Shown in pieces: positions 37,575 through 49,266 of a stretch of DNA of 64,000 bases. The first letter of the stretch is position 1, and each line of letters begins with the position of its first letter. Below the pieces are notes generated by a model. That model saw only the letters and a list, made by a program, of their open reading frames with translations. It did not search any database and was not told the origin of the DNA. The DNA is from Smittia aterrima (lineage: Eukaryota > Arthropoda > Insecta > Diptera > Chironomidae). The stretch is from NCBI GenBank assembly GCA_033063855.1, contig CP093830.1:19096854-19160853 (forward strand), written 5' to 3'. The translations under genes and the position numbers were made by a program.

Positions 37575-38057
37575 AGTTTCAAAACTTTGCAAACAAAATA
37601 AATAAGTCACTCAGTGCTTTAGATGTTATTACCTTTCTAATAGTTTTGTAAGAATGAAAAGTGACATCCATTCTTACTTTTCGAAATTTAAATCCTTTTT
37701 TACTCACTAAAAATTTAAAAAAAATTAAAATCAATAGATTTATTTTCGTTAATCGGGATGAGGTCTCAGGTATTTTATTACTTCTAACATTGCGATCCTC
37801 GAAGCTTTCTTTTGAAGCCTATTCATTTACCCTAAAAAATTATGAAACAGTGGGCATACCGCATTAGCAGTTATATCTCGCCATAGGTTTTATTTTTGCT
37901 CAAATTGAATTTCAAATGTTGTGACGTCATACGTATTATGACTAAACCTTATCACTAAACTTTTTTTATGCAAAACATTTTACTGAACATACCTTCAGTC
38001 TGTGATTACGAACGAATCAGAAATAAAGATTTTACAAGTGAACTTCAATATAACAAA
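37575..38057 (+). promoter_or_regulatory. Upstream region of F-box copy 1, conserved across the array
   Basis: This approximately 480 bp stretch is repeated nearly base for base before F-box copies 2 (about 46795-47275), 3 (split by an insertion, about 51270-52259) and 4 (about 54090-54597). It contains the receptor gene's 3' UTR with AATAAA near 37598, and then a block around 37770-37960 that holds a full CRE octamer. It therefore moved with the duplication unit and probably drives the F-box genes. Confidence 0.6.
37922..37929 (+). promoter_or_regulatory. CRE octamer TGACGTCA, F-box copy 1
   Basis: Perfect palindromic CREB/ATF site, 129 bp before the chosen ATG of F-box copy 1. The same octamer is found at 47126, 52124 and 54446 before the other copies. 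Confidence 0.55.
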
Positions 38058-40277
38058 ATGAGTCAAAACAATGAAACTCAATTGAATGATTTGCCGGAGG
38101 AGATCCTTTTTCAAGTGTTTGAATGCATGGATTTCAAAACTTTGTTGGAATCATCTCTCGTTTGCAAAAAGTGAGTTTTAGCTTTGTTCGATGCTTGACT
38201 TTAGTTTAATTTGTGCCCTGCAGATGGCACGAAATGATTGGTCAAAACTCAGCCGTCATGGAGAAGATTAAGCTTGTTGTAGATGTTGAAAGTGTGATGA
38301 TGCTGCCGAGAGAATTTTCTCGAAACTATCAATCGATCAAGTTTCAATATGCTGTTCATGTAAGTGAGCAGATTGACATTGTTGATGAGGATTTGAAGAT
38401 GACACCGATGGCTCATGAGGATCACACCAATGATTGGAGCTTGACTCTGGAAGACGTATGGAAGCTGCTAAAGCGACAAGGTTTACATTTGAGACATCTT
38501 GATATTGAGGTTTATCAAATTAGAGAGGAAAAAATGGAAAATTTCAACAATTTTCTTGCTTCGTTTACGAAACTTGAAACGTTGAACATTCAGAGTATAT
38601 ATTGTAAAATCGATCTCAGTCATCTCAATCGGCTGAAGTCCCTTCAAATGGAAAGATACATTGAAGTAAGCCAATTTAATTGAATCGTATACAAAGCAAC
38701 GGTTCAATGATTATTTTTTAAGGGTTTTTCATCCGAAGGATGAACCCTAATAGTGGCCGCTTTGTCCGTGGTCCGTGATTGAGATAACACGCGAATTTTT
38801 TCACCAGTCGAAAGTGAATTTTAATTAAAAAAAACTTTTGAGGATTTTTGGCTAGCTCATCAGGATCGGGTCCACGGGCCCAAAACCTGGAATCTCCATT
38901 CAAAAAGTCGATTTTTAGTTCGAAATAATTTTTCTCCAAAATGAAAGCACATTTCCTCTGTGACATGTTCACAAGAAGTGATCAGCATGTTAAATCGAGT
39001 GCATGGATTTTATTGCTGAACAGATCTGGGTCCACCTCTTGCCAGCTCCAAGTGAAACTTCTTTTCCTTTGGAGTTAGAGCTTTGAGTTGTTCACACGAA
39101 ATGTTAAGCTATTTGAGTTAAGCGAAAATATCTCAGAGCTGATCAGATTCGGGTATACCTCGGACTAGTAAAGCCCAACCCCTTGTAACCAGTCCGGCGG
39201 ATGAAAAACTACAGTAAGTTTGGTACGAACTGCTACTGCCACTTGTTTCAATTTCAGATCCTGAAGTTTCCGGAAACAGCACAGTTAACAAGCTTGAAAT
39301 TAAATGGTTTAGACGATGACAACTCTTCAGAGTTGATCTCGTTTCTGGTCAGTCAGAAAAGCCTCAACGAACTTTCAATTGAAAACTACAATTTTATCAA
39401 CAACATCAGTTACGAGAAACTGCAAGCAATTCAGTTTCCTCTGAAGAAACTTCAACTTCAAAGGAGTGACAATTTATTCGGCTCAGAGGAAAACTTTTTG
39501 CTCTTCATGAATAAATTTGTAAATTCTTTGGAAGAACTTCATATTGACCTTTCTTATCCCGTATCAATTTATGAGTTGATCTTCAAAAAGTTTCGCAAGT
39601 TGAAGACATTGAGCATTTACTTCAATGGCGAACCTAAAGAAGAATCATTTTTCTTCAATCTTAATAAAAACCTCTCAGTTAAAAAGCTGATTGTTCAAGA
39701 GGAGACCTACGAGCCTCAATTGGAAACGATCAAAGGATTCATCAAAATACTTCCAAATCTTCAATTTCTGGATTTGAGCTTTAATTCAAAGGAACTAATG
39801 ATGTTCATCGCCAGCAATCTCGCTCTGCTCAAGGATCTTACTGTACAACGAGTTTCTGGGGAAGATTTCGAGGGAGCGAACCTTCCAAGCGTGAAAACGT
39901 TAACAATCGGACGTCTCTTTTACATGGAACTACAGGAATGGAATCAAATTGTCAAAGCAATGCCAAACGTCGAAGAATTTAAAGTAGATTGGCTCTCTGA
40001 TAGTAAATGGCGCTCTCCAATTTTAAATGAAGAGAATGTCAAAGTCATTAGTGAAGGTTGGCCTAAGCTGAAATACATCAATTTAGGAAATTTTACTTCT
40101 AAGGAAACTTTCAATACAATTCTACGAAACTGCAAGAACTTGAAAACTGCAGAAATCTACGAATGTTCATTCAAGTCGATTTCCGAAATAGAAGAAATTT
40201 TACGCGATGTGAAACGAGATGGATTCAATTTCATTAATAACAAAGAAAAGAAATATACGAGAAATATAATACCTTAG
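38058..40277 (+). CDS. F-box / leucine-rich-repeat protein, copy 1
   Basis: Three exons: 38058-38170, 38224-38665 and 39258-40277, giving 524 residues from MSQ. An alternative in-frame ATG at 37968 would add 30 residues and is conserved in all four copies, so the start is uncertain. The F-box is residues about 8-50: LNDLPEEILFQVF..MDFKTLLESSLVCKKWHEMI. The rest is a series of irregular leucine-rich repeats (for example FPLKKLQLQ, LEELHIDLSYP, LKTLSIYF, LPNLQFLDLSF). F-box proteins bind Skp1 through the F-box and choose substrates for SCF ubiquitin ligases through their repeats; this substrate is unknown. Intron 2 is enlarged by a 0.5 kb insertion (38717-39243). The last residues differ from copies 2 and 3 because another insertion replaces the end of the exon. 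Confidence 0.88.
38717..39243. mobile_element. Fold-back element in intron 2 of F-box copy 1
   Basis: Intron 2 is about 60 bp in the other F-box copies but 592 bp here; the excess is this block. It starts with a hairpin (AGGGTT..CATCC, loop GAA, then GGATGAACCCT) followed by GTGGCCGCTTTGTCCGT. It also has short inverted ends: GTTTTTCATCCG at 38724-38735 and CGGATGAAAAAC at 39198-39209. The hairpin plus GTGGCC-CTTTGTCCGT head is shared with the insertions at 55028 and 56092, so these are one family. No coding capacity; nonautonomous. Confidence 0.6.
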
Positions 40278-40745
40278 TTTTAAGTTTTTAAACCCTTTGG
40301 CAATGTAAGTAACAAATCGTAAGTTGCCTAGCAATATCCAGTGAATCTATATGAGCTCAAACGTTTACACATGTCCTGGGGCATTCAAGGAAGCTATGTC
40401 AGTAAACATCATAAATGGACTTGATCAATACTTGATATCAGAACAATCAAAATAGTTTTTTAATTTAGCTTAGATTCTATTATTATGAAGAAAAATATTT
40501 CGAAACAAATATCATTTAGTTTTTGATGAGAAAAAACCTTCCGCAAAATAGCTGCTGCGATTTCATACTTTTGAAAAAAAAAAATCGGATTTCGATATTT
40601 AATGCCGGTTGTAAAACAAATGAAAGCCAACAAAAATTTTCACTCAACATTTTCTACAAATTATAAGTCATAGCTTTAGTTTGAAATCAAATAATATTTT
40701 TTATCAATTAATTTTTCTTATATAAAATGTAGTTGATCGTAGTTG
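40256..40745. mobile_element. Unclassified insertion at the 3' end of F-box copy 1
   Basis: Copies 2 and 3 run from the last LRR codons directly into a 3' UTR beginning near ACATCTCTCC and ATGTAAAAACGAGC. In copy 1 that UTR resumes only at about 40750, after roughly 490 bp of unrelated AT-rich sequence. The coding end shifts to a new stop at 40275-40277. Boundaries are approximate and no terminal repeats were seen. Confidence 0.45.
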
Positions 40746-41040
40746 ATTTATCTAACATCTCTCACAAAAATATTTTTTATGTGAAAACGAGCAAATTAAG
40801 CTCACGGAATAAAATAAAATTTATATTTAATCGTTGCGATCAATGATCCAAGATTTTTTTTTTGTTTCTTCTCAGCTTATGAAAAGCAACTCATAGTAGT
40901 CGACAAAATGCAGCTGGAAGAAATTGTGACTGATAAAGGTCTATGGACTAAATTATTAGCATACCTCTACTAAGCAATTATGGAGTTTAGTAATGTAAAT
41001 CTTAGTCTTGTCTTAATAAGAGTCTATAAACTATAAAATA

Positions 41041-41115
41041 AAGGAATCTAAGAGGTGAATCGCACGAAATCTGCCGAATTCAAACGACTGTAACTTTCGT
41101 AAATTGAAAGCTTTT
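41041..41115 (+). repeat. Older repeat, left half, split by a later insertion
   Basis: This segment is the reverse complement of 45969-46040 over about 65 bases with few changes. The matching sequence breaks off at 41115 and resumes at 43527, whereas the other copy is continuous. Confidence 0.65.
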
Positions 41116-43526
41116 TAATATCTGTTTTCTCTATTAACAAGAACTATTCTTTAAAAATCATCTGACATACAAAGAATTTTAATGGTCGTATCTGTGAACG
41201 ACGATTAAATACTTAGTTGCGAATTTAAACATTCTACCAAAAAATAAATGACCAAAACATGCTAAAATCATGTACATTCGCTTTAAATTTATCATTTGAG
41301 CAAAATCGTTAAATTTTACATTTTTCAACATGTTAGTTTTGTTAAACAAAGGATATCAGTTCCTCTTCTCTAAGAATGAGTCTCAACATAATTGTTGGTT
41401 GATTGAGGTTTGAATCTACGATACTGGCATTCAAGATTTTTGCAAAATCAGCTTTTCAAGGAAATCGTATAAGCCGATTTAGAATTCTAACAATATTTGT
41501 GAACGATAGTCGATTTAATTAGACACACATTTATAGTTTCTCAGCTTATGACAACATAAAAAGATTTTCGCATGTTCAATCTAACAAGGTTCTTTGATTA
41601 TTTTACTGATGAATTAATTTTAAAACTGACCATGTCAATTACTTAGATTGTAAGATGGTCACTCTTTTCATGGCAATCGCTTGTTTGACAATATATCAGA
41701 CATGTCACATTCTTATGCTCAAAATGTCATATATTAATTGAAATGCTACTTTCAACAATTACTAAGAAGAAATGTCGATGTATACAATCCATTATGTGAA
41801 TTCGACTCAGGATGAGAAATAAAAATTAATCTTTAAGAACGGCATTTTATTACATACATGCACACAGAAGATGGTGACAAAATGGAAACATTCCAAAATT
41901 TACTTCAAGCTAATCTCACAAGATCAGCTTGTCAGTCTTATTGTAAGCAATATTTTTCATTTGTAAGACTATTGATAACAGTCTCAGACTTTTTGTAAAT
42001 CTGCGAAACAAGACGACAGATGCATCGTTGCTCCTTAACAATGAATGCATTACTATGCATTCAATTGTTTCAGCGACGACGGAAAAATTGTTATTTCTGA
42101 CGGAAACATTGCCAAGGATAGCTACTAACAATCAACTATTCAATGATTACTTCATGATATCTAGTCAAACACCTCAGCCCGCGTGAAACTAAGTAGCTGA
42201 AACAAAAGTCATAACTTTATGACAAACATTGTCCAAGAAACTTTTATTATGCTTGAAAAAATAAAGAATGCACTAAAACATTCTATATCATGATCATATC
42301 TTATTTAAATTCTGCAATTGAAAAAGATGTCAGGAATCTTTCATGCAAGCTGTCATTATAATGTTTGCGCACGATAAAAGACATGGTATCTTGAGGAACA
42401 AAGACTAGTGCATTATTCTCAATGACACTGCTCAAAAGTACAAAATAGTCATTACTAATCGATATTTTATAAAACTCATCTGTTAAAACGGAGAATCTCA
42501 AATTAAATTCAAATCTCATTATTTCACGATGAGATGTTTTTTGAAGGAACCTCTTTGCTCTGCAAAGAAGTAAACCGGCAACGACAAGAGGCAGCCGATG
42601 ACATGTACAGGGTATAAGCTCGCCCTACAAATAAGAATTCGAGCCGAAATACCCATACCAGGAGGAACTGGAACACTGGAAAGTATAGGGGAATCCACCT
42701 ACCAACCACCGGGATGAGTACGACACAAAGGTCACTTCTAACTTACTATTACAAGAACAAACGAGTTAACCCAAAGATATCTCAAGGGCAGCACCCATAC
42801 ACAGGTAATAAGGACTCGGGACATCTACGCAGTCGATACTGACGGAAGAACGTAATTGCCTTGCCCAGCAAGGGGGAGCTGAAACTGGCATAACCATGCT
42901 TAAAGAACATGGAAATATTGGAATGAACGACTGGAACTCACCTACTCACCAAAAACATTGACTCAGAGAGGGCGACATAATCACGAGTTATCATTCCTGC
43001 GACATCAGTTGAACGGAAAGGTCGTATTCGAAGCTCATTGAGAATAAATAAACTAAATAAAAACAAGATCGCAAGATCTCAAAAGCTTACACGTGCCCAC
43101 TCAAGCCACCCCCAAGGTGCCTTATCAAGTATAAGGTGCTACTTACGTACTTAAGTCTCCTCCAAATATACTCAGTTACATCAACCCATTCGGGACACAA
43201 ACCAAGATCGATCCCGAGCTAACATAGAGTGATCACAGCTAACAAAGTCCCGTTGTCCACTCGTAGACAGGTTAAACATAATCCAAGGACCAGAGGCTCG
43301 CTCTCAAACAACAGCACCTTGGACTACTGTCCAAATAAACGAGCCCAGGAGCAATACAACATTTTGATGAATGGTTTTCCTCATACAAACATATTCAAGG
43401 CAATATAGAGAAGATGATTCGCTCTTGTAACGATATTTATTCGAGATCGATGTTTAAAACTTATGTCAGAAATTTCTATCTTTAATCTCATCTATCTAAG
43501 ATTTTTAATAAATATTGTAGGAGAGT
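41116..43526 (+). mobile_element. Diverged, coding-less copy of the 5' region of the retrotransposon at 57.5 kb
   Basis: From about 41182 the sequence aligns in order with 57513-60560: shared blocks include CTTAGTTGCGAATTTAA, the ATACTGGCATTC block, TATAGTTTCTCAGCTT, GTCGATGTATACAATCCA and a 90 bp stretch at 42535-42618 almost identical to 59312-59387. It is shorter (2.4 against 3.1 kb) because many small segments are missing. It ends just after the block that in the other copy precedes the reverse-transcriptase ORF, so no coding region is present. Insertion boundaries are set by comparison with the unbroken repeat at 45926-46040. Confidence 0.7.
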
Positions 43527-43574
43527 CAGAAAAATAAATTGAGTCGAGCTCCAAAAAATGGTGTTCGACAAATG
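43527..43574 (+). repeat. Older repeat, right half
   Basis: Continues the segment ending at 41115. It matches the reverse complement of 45926-45968, including GTCGAGCTCCAAAAAATGG. Together the two halves give the pre-insertion site. Confidence 0.65.
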
Positions 43575-44457
43575 GCTTGAAAAATCTCAACAATATGAAC
43601 ATTTTATAGAAAAACATTTAAAAAAGCAACATCAAAGCGGTTAACACAGTTTTATTCGATAGTTTGAAGCATTATCTATTAGAAAAATGCTAGTTAATAA
43701 GAATAAATGGCTGAACATGAAATATCGGCAGACCTTAAGATTGTAAGTTCCAAAAAAAGAAATCGATGGTCGATCGTGACAAATGTCTCAAAAAAAATAC
43801 TATAAAAGTAAGTCAATAGTGAAAATAGATTTTCAATCCGCAGACCTAATGATGATCAAGATAATTAGTATAACAAAAATATCAAAAACAGTTCAGAAGG
43901 TTTCTAAAATCCATTTTGGAAAATAATATGAACATTTTTTGTCCACCAATGAGAGCATCTTGCTGTCGAATATAAAATTGATTTTTAAATCGTTTCTTTG
44001 GCACTTTCTGGACTTAACAACTAGATAAAATATGACGAATGACTCTTTGAGATGCTAAAAAGGTTATTATTATTAAAATATTTCTGAAGATAACTTCTGT
44101 AGCAATCAATTAATCAGCGTGTCGCTCCAAGCATGGCTTTAGTAACTTCGGGTTAATTTAACCAAAAAAACCTACTTCAAGAAATGCTTTGAAAGACATC
44201 TGATATATTTTTTCTTATCGTTGAACATTCTGATAACATTCTTGATTAAATTAGATCAAGCAGTTTTCTTTGATTGCCTCAAAATTTTCTTGAAACTGTA
44301 GAGACCCGCTTTTATGACGCATGACATGAGCCAAAAGAAGTTCCATAACTTTGCTCCATTAAAGGTTATCAAAGTAAAGTTAACAGTTTTTTTAAGACAA
44401 AAGAAGAGACTACAATAAACACTGAGGATTTTCATTCAATAATACTAGTAAGTTTTA

Positions 44458-44472
44458 CCGCGTGTTACGCGG
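44458..44472 (+). repeat. Short GC-rich hairpin
   Basis: CCGCGTGTTACGCGG: a 6-bp perfect stem with a 3-base loop in an AT-rich setting, followed by T-rich sequence. Its role is unknown. Confidence 0.4.
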
Positions 44473-44739
44473 TTTTTTCAGGAAGCTAGTCGCTCTAAAA
44501 AATTTAATCAATTACTTAAATGATTAAAAAATATTCAAGAAAAAAAATTTATTTCGAGAAATATTTATTTTCGAGATATTTGTTCCGTAATCTCAGTTTT
44601 TCAATGTATTTTGACCTCACATAAACTTATTTTTCACTCCAGGTAGAAAAAATATTTTTTCCATACATTTTGTTCGCTCTCATACATTGTTCGCCTTGAC
44701 TTGGCGATTTCTTCGTCACGGATGTCAAAATATTTTGCA

Positions 44740-45330
44740 AACCACCCACCCCACCTACTTGTGTCATACATCAATCAACTCGTCAGATTATGAGCTACAA
44801 CTCATTCATACATCACTTTGCAATTTTATTAAGAAAAAATCAAGTTTGATATCAAAACATGAGAAAAACTTGCAAAATTTCAAAAATTTCCAACTTTGAC
44901 CTCAAATTCGAGAAAACTGAGATTTTGTTTGCATATTCGGTGAACGCCAAGTTGTTAGTCAACTCACTGACCATGTCTCCAATGAGTGTGATTAAGATCA
45001 AATGTCCAGTTTGATTTATGGAGATTTTAACGTGGTTGAAGTCGCCAAAAGTGACCATTTTCGACCCACTCAAGCCCAATTTCACGCCACATCACTCTCT
45101 CCACCCCGACACATGATACATCATTTGAAAGGTCTCAATTAGAGCTACAACTTTTGCCTTCACATCAAACCAACGTTGGGAACAAAAAGTTGCACAATAG
45201 TTGAAAAAGTGACGAAAATTTATAATGCCTAACTTTGAGGTCAAAAATTTCACACATTTCACGATCCAAAGTGGAAGCCAGTACCGCCAAATTGTTAGAC
45301 ATCTCTTCATGTACAAAAATATGCAAAAAA
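44740..45330. repeat. Two strongly diverged units of about 330 bp
   Basis: The order of shared words in 44745-44970 (CATACATCA, GAGCTACAACT, TTTGCAAT, CCAACTTTGA, CCTCAAATT, GCCAAGTTGTTAG) is echoed in 45070-45310 (ATGATACATCA, GAGCTACAACT, AGTTGCACAAT, CTAACTTTGAGG, GCCAAATTGTTAG). This suggests an old tandem duplication. A third weaker echo may follow at 45430. The open frames in this stretch show no domain. Confidence 0.4.
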
Positions 45331-45810
45331 ACAGAATTGTCATGAAAGGCGTTCTCGTGTAGGTGCCCATGAGTGCAAAAAGTAGTCAATTTTAGCAGTT
45401 TTTGTCCTGCCGATGGGTGAAAAAAAATAGCTGGACCCACCCACTTATGCATCGATGATGCTTCCAAATAAACTCTATCAAAAAAGTTCACATTGGGCGA
45501 AATCGTAAAAACAGTTTTCCCACAATAAGTTTTCGAATGTGAAAAATTGACGTTTTTGTCGGCGACGTTTTTACATTTTGCAATTTTGCCCTTTTTGGGG
45601 GAAGGGAAGAGGGGTAAAAAAATCATCTCACATTGTTGCACAACTATTCACGATAAAAACTGCCCAAACAACCACGGCTCTATCTCATCACGTTTGGGCG
45701 CTACGACGGTGAGAGTCGGGCAAGAATCAAAAAAGCTTCAATTAAAATTTCGGGGGGAGGGGGGTGAAATTTGGAAAATTTGGTTTTCTCATTTTATCTC
45801 GCCTCGCTTC

Positions 45811-45825
45811 GGCACCTTCGGTGCC
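45811..45825 (+). repeat. Perfect 6-bp-stem hairpin GGCACC-TTC-GGTGCC
   Basis: Sits in a short GC-rich patch (45800-45875) just before the inverted older repeat. It may mark the end of a transposon whose body is 44640-45890, but that is inference. Confidence 0.4.
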
Positions 45826-45925
45826 TCACCTCGTCTCGATCCGGTGATGTTTCCGTACGGACGGAGGTTACCCCCTTATTATTTTTAGACAATATAACTA
45901 TGAAAAAAGTTACAAATATCACTGT

Positions 45926-46050
45926 CGAACACCATTTTTTGGAGCTCGACTTAATTCATTTTTCTGAAAAGCTTTCAATTTACGAAAGTTACAGTCGTTT
46001 GAATTCGGCAGATTTCGCACGATTCACCTCTTATTTAAAAAAAGGGATTT
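45926..46050 (-). repeat. Older repeat, unbroken copy in inverse orientation
   Basis: Reverse complement of 41041-41115 joined directly to 43527-43574. It supplies the empty site for the 2.4 kb element: the join is CTTTT followed by CAGAAAAAT. Confidence 0.65.
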
Positions 46051-46690
46051 GCAGACTCTTTGAGTTCATTAACTGAAATAAAATATTTAAAAAGCTTTTT
46101 GTAATAATTCCAGAAGCGGAATTAAAACCGAATGGTTATTTGCAGGATTTAGCTAGGAACTTTTATGACTGCTTAATATTGAAATGTTTAATCATAATCG
46201 CAAATTACTTTTTTTTCACTTTCAGTTTTTGGTGTTTGATGTTTGTATTCAATTCTTATGCCAAAGATAACATAATTGCTAATGCTCGTTCTCGAAGCCA
46301 ATCGAAAAAGACATCTCCACGCATCGTAAAATGTTGATCACTTGAGTCAAGAACTAAGCCAATATTTGTGCTAATATTTTTCGCAAGAATTGTGATAAGA
46401 TTTGGAGCGTAATTTTGGACTATTATCGAACGATTGTATTGAATTATACTTTTTGCGAAGGGGATCTTGCGACCCGCCGAAACGTAGGCAATTTGGCTCT
46501 TTGATCTAACACGGCTACGAAAACCGCCACGACCCCGAGGATCAAACCTCTTTTTCAAGAATTGGCAGCCCGTTATCAAGTAGCATTTATATCTGAAACA
46601 TCCTCACGTCCGCCATAAAGTGCAAGATTCCATCTCATATTACATTACTGAAATAAACGTTTAGAAAAGTTTTAAACTTATCTTAAAAAA

Positions 46691-46761
46691 GATTGAATCC
46701 TTTTTAGTGGAATAGCTGACGAACTTCTTAGTTCCGTTTTAGAAAACTTTACTGAAAATTA
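46691..46761 (+). pseudogene. Relic of the receptor kinase 3' end (relic A)
   Basis: Aligns base for base with receptor copy 1 positions 37482-37552 (the last part of the kinase domain, from the codons for DRISFNG to APDNFIENS) with scattered substitutions, and continues into the receptor 3' UTR. The frame contains stops. It marks where a receptor copy once stood before F-box copy 2. Confidence 0.75.
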
Positions 46762-47125
46762 TTTTTCTTAGACATTGAAATGGCAAAACCTTGCGAGCCA
46801 AATAAATAAGTCACTCAGTAATTTAAATGTTTTTACCTCTCTAATAGTTTTGTAAGAATGAAAAGTGACATCCATTCTTAGTTTTCGAAATAAAAATCCT
46901 TTTTTACTGAATAAAATTATAAAAAAAATTAAAATTAAGAGATTTATTTTCGTTAGTCGGGATGAGGTCTCAGGTATTTTATTACTTCTAACATTGCGAT
47001 CCTCGAAGCTTTCTTTTGAAGCCTATTCATTTACCAAAAAATATTATGAAACAGTGGGCATACCGCATTAGCAGTTATATCTCGCCATAGGTTTTATTTT
47101 TGCTCAATTTGAATTTCAAATGTTG

Positions 47126-47133
47126 TGACGTCA
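47126..47133 (+). promoter_or_regulatory. CRE octamer TGACGTCA, F-box copy 2
   Basis: Same position relative to the F-box start as in copy 1, within otherwise slightly diverged sequence. Confidence 0.5.
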
Positions 47134-47275
47134 TACTTATTATGACTAAAGTTTAGTCATTAAACCTTATCACTAAACTTTTTTTATGCAAAACATTTTA
47201 CTGAACATACCTTCAGTCTGTGATTACGAACGAATCAGAAATAAAGATTTTACAAGTGAACTTCAATATAACAAA

Positions 47276-48952
47276 ATGAGTCAAAAGCATGAAACTCAAT
47301 TGAATGATTTGCCGGAGGAGATCCTTTTTCAAGTGTTTGAATACATGGATTTCAAAACTTTGTTGGAATCATCTCTCGTTTGCAAAAAGTGAGTTTTAGC
47401 TATGTTCGTTGCTTGACTTTAGTTTAATTTGTGCCTTTCAGATGGCACGAAATGATTGGACAAAACTCAGCCGTCATGGAGAAGATTAAGCTTGTTTTAG
47501 ATGATTATGATATGCAAATGCTGCCGAGAGAATTTTCTCGAAACTATCAATCGATCAACTTTCAATATGCTGTTCATGTAAGTGAACAGATTGACATTGT
47601 TGATGAGGATTTGAAAATGACACCGATGGCTCATGAGGATGACACCGATGATCGGTGCTTGACTGTAGAAGATATACGGAAATTGCTAAAACGACAACGT
47701 TTACATTTGAGACATCTTGATATTTATGTTAAACAAATTGAAGGAGAAAAAATGGAAAATTTCAACAATTTTCTTGCTTCGTTTACGAAACTTGAAACGT
47801 TAAATATTAGTTGTATGTTTTACAAAATCGATCTCAATCATCTCAATCGGCTGCAGTCGCTTCAACTGGAAGGACACGTTAAAGTGAGCCAATTTATTTG
47901 AATCGTATACAAAGCAGTTGCTTTGATTAATTTTTTTATTTCAGATCCTGAAGTTTCCGGAAACAGCACAGTTAACAAGCTTGAAAATTTATGGTTTAGA
48001 CGATGACAACACTTCAGGTTTGATCTCGTTTCTGGTTAGTCAAAAAAGTCTCAACGAACTTTCAATTATTAAGTACAAACTTATCAACAACATCAGTTAC
48101 GAGAAACTGCAAGCGATTCAGTTTCCTCTGAGGAAACTTGAACTTCAATGGAGTGACAATTTATTCGGCTCAGAGGAAAACTTATTGCTCTTCATGAATA
48201 AATTTGAAAATTCTTTGGAAGAACTTCATATTGAACTTTCATATCCCGGATCAATTTATGAGTTGATCTTCAAAAAGTTTCGCAAGTTGAAGACATTGAG
48301 CATTTTAATCTATCGCGGACCTAAAGAAGAATCATTTTTCTTCAATCTTAATAAAAACCTCTCAGTTAAAAAATTGATTGTTAGGACCAACGAGGGTCAC
48401 TTGGAGACGATCAAAGGATTCATAAAAAAACTTCCAAATCTTCAATTTCTGGATTTGAGTGATCAAAATAATTCAAAGGAACTAATGATGTTCACCGCCA
48501 GCAATCTCACTCTGCTCAAGGATCTTACTGTAGAACACGTTTATGGGGAAGATTTCGAGGGAGTGAACCTTCCAAGCGTGAAAACGTTTACAATCGGCTA
48601 TCTCTATTACAAGAATCTAGAAGAATGGAATCAAATTGTTAAAGCAATGCCAAACGTCGAAGAATTTAAAGTAAATGAGATCTATCGTGAATCAATTTTA
48701 AATGAAGAGAATGTCAAAGTCATTAGTGAAGGTTGGCCTAAGCTGAAACACATCAAGTTAGGGAATTTCGCTTCTAAAGAAATTTTCAATACAATTCTAC
48801 AAAACTGCAAGAACTTGAAAACTGTAGAAATCAACGAATGTGCATTCAAGTCGATTTCCGAAAAAGAAGAAATTTTGCGCGATGTGAAACGAGATGGATT
48901 CAATTTCATTATTAAGAAAAGAAAATTTTGGCCATTTAATTCATTCTTCTGA
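47276..48952 (+). CDS. F-box / leucine-rich-repeat protein, copy 2
   Basis: Three exons, 47276-47388, 47442-47883 and 47945-48952, give 520 residues. The F-box is the same as in copy 1 except for Cys-to-Tyr at FEYMDF. The LRR part is intact and differs from copy 1 at many exposed positions, for example IYRGPKEES instead of FNGEPKEES, while the leucine framework is kept. That pattern suggests selection on the fold with variable surface, although no rate was computed. Intron 2 is short, so the insertion in copy 1 is later. An upstream in-frame ATG at 47186 could add 30 residues. Likely an SCF substrate receptor; substrate unknown. Confidence 0.87.
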
Positions 48953-49051
48953 CATCTCTCCCAAAGACATTTTTTTATGTAAAAACGAGCGAAAAAAGCT
49001 CACATAAAACTGAAATAAAAGTTTAAAAACCTTAAACTTATCTTTTAGAAA

Positions 49052-49121
49052 ATTGAATCCCTTTTAATGAAATAGCTGACGAACTTCCTAGCTCCGTTTC
49101 AGAAAACTTTACTGAAAATTC
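49052..49121 (+). pseudogene. Relic of the receptor kinase 3' end (relic B)
   Basis: Same segment as relic A, following the F-box copy 2 3' UTR and preceding the larger receptor fragment. It has an in-frame TAG. The presence of a relic immediately before a second receptor fragment shows that more than one round of duplication and loss took place here. Confidence 0.72.
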
Positions 49122-49266
49122 TTTTTTTTTAAACATTGAAAATGCAAAACTTCACGGACAAAATTAATAAGTCACTAAGCGCCTACGATGTTTTTACCTC
49201 GCCAGATATTTCAGGGTTTTCGTTTCAACTTTCATTGTTTTCAGGATTTCTTAAAAAAAAAGAAAA

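Larger units (their letters stand above)
40820..46640. other. Nested repeat block between F-box copies 1 and 2
   Basis: In the rest of the array the F-box 3' UTR is followed within about 100 bp by the next unit. Here 5.8 kb is interposed between a UTR fragment ending near 40815 and its continuation near 46645. The block contains an older repeat split by the 41116-43526 element, an inverted copy of that repeat, diverged approximately 330 bp repeats and short hairpins, detailed separately. Stretches 43575-44640 and 46090-46640 show nothing recognisable. Long open frames here lack domains. Confidence 0.6.

Noticed and set aside
45165..45641. 158-codon minus-strand frame in the nested repeat block
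   Set aside because: No domain, no splice support, and it lies in diverged repeat sequence where other frames are also open.
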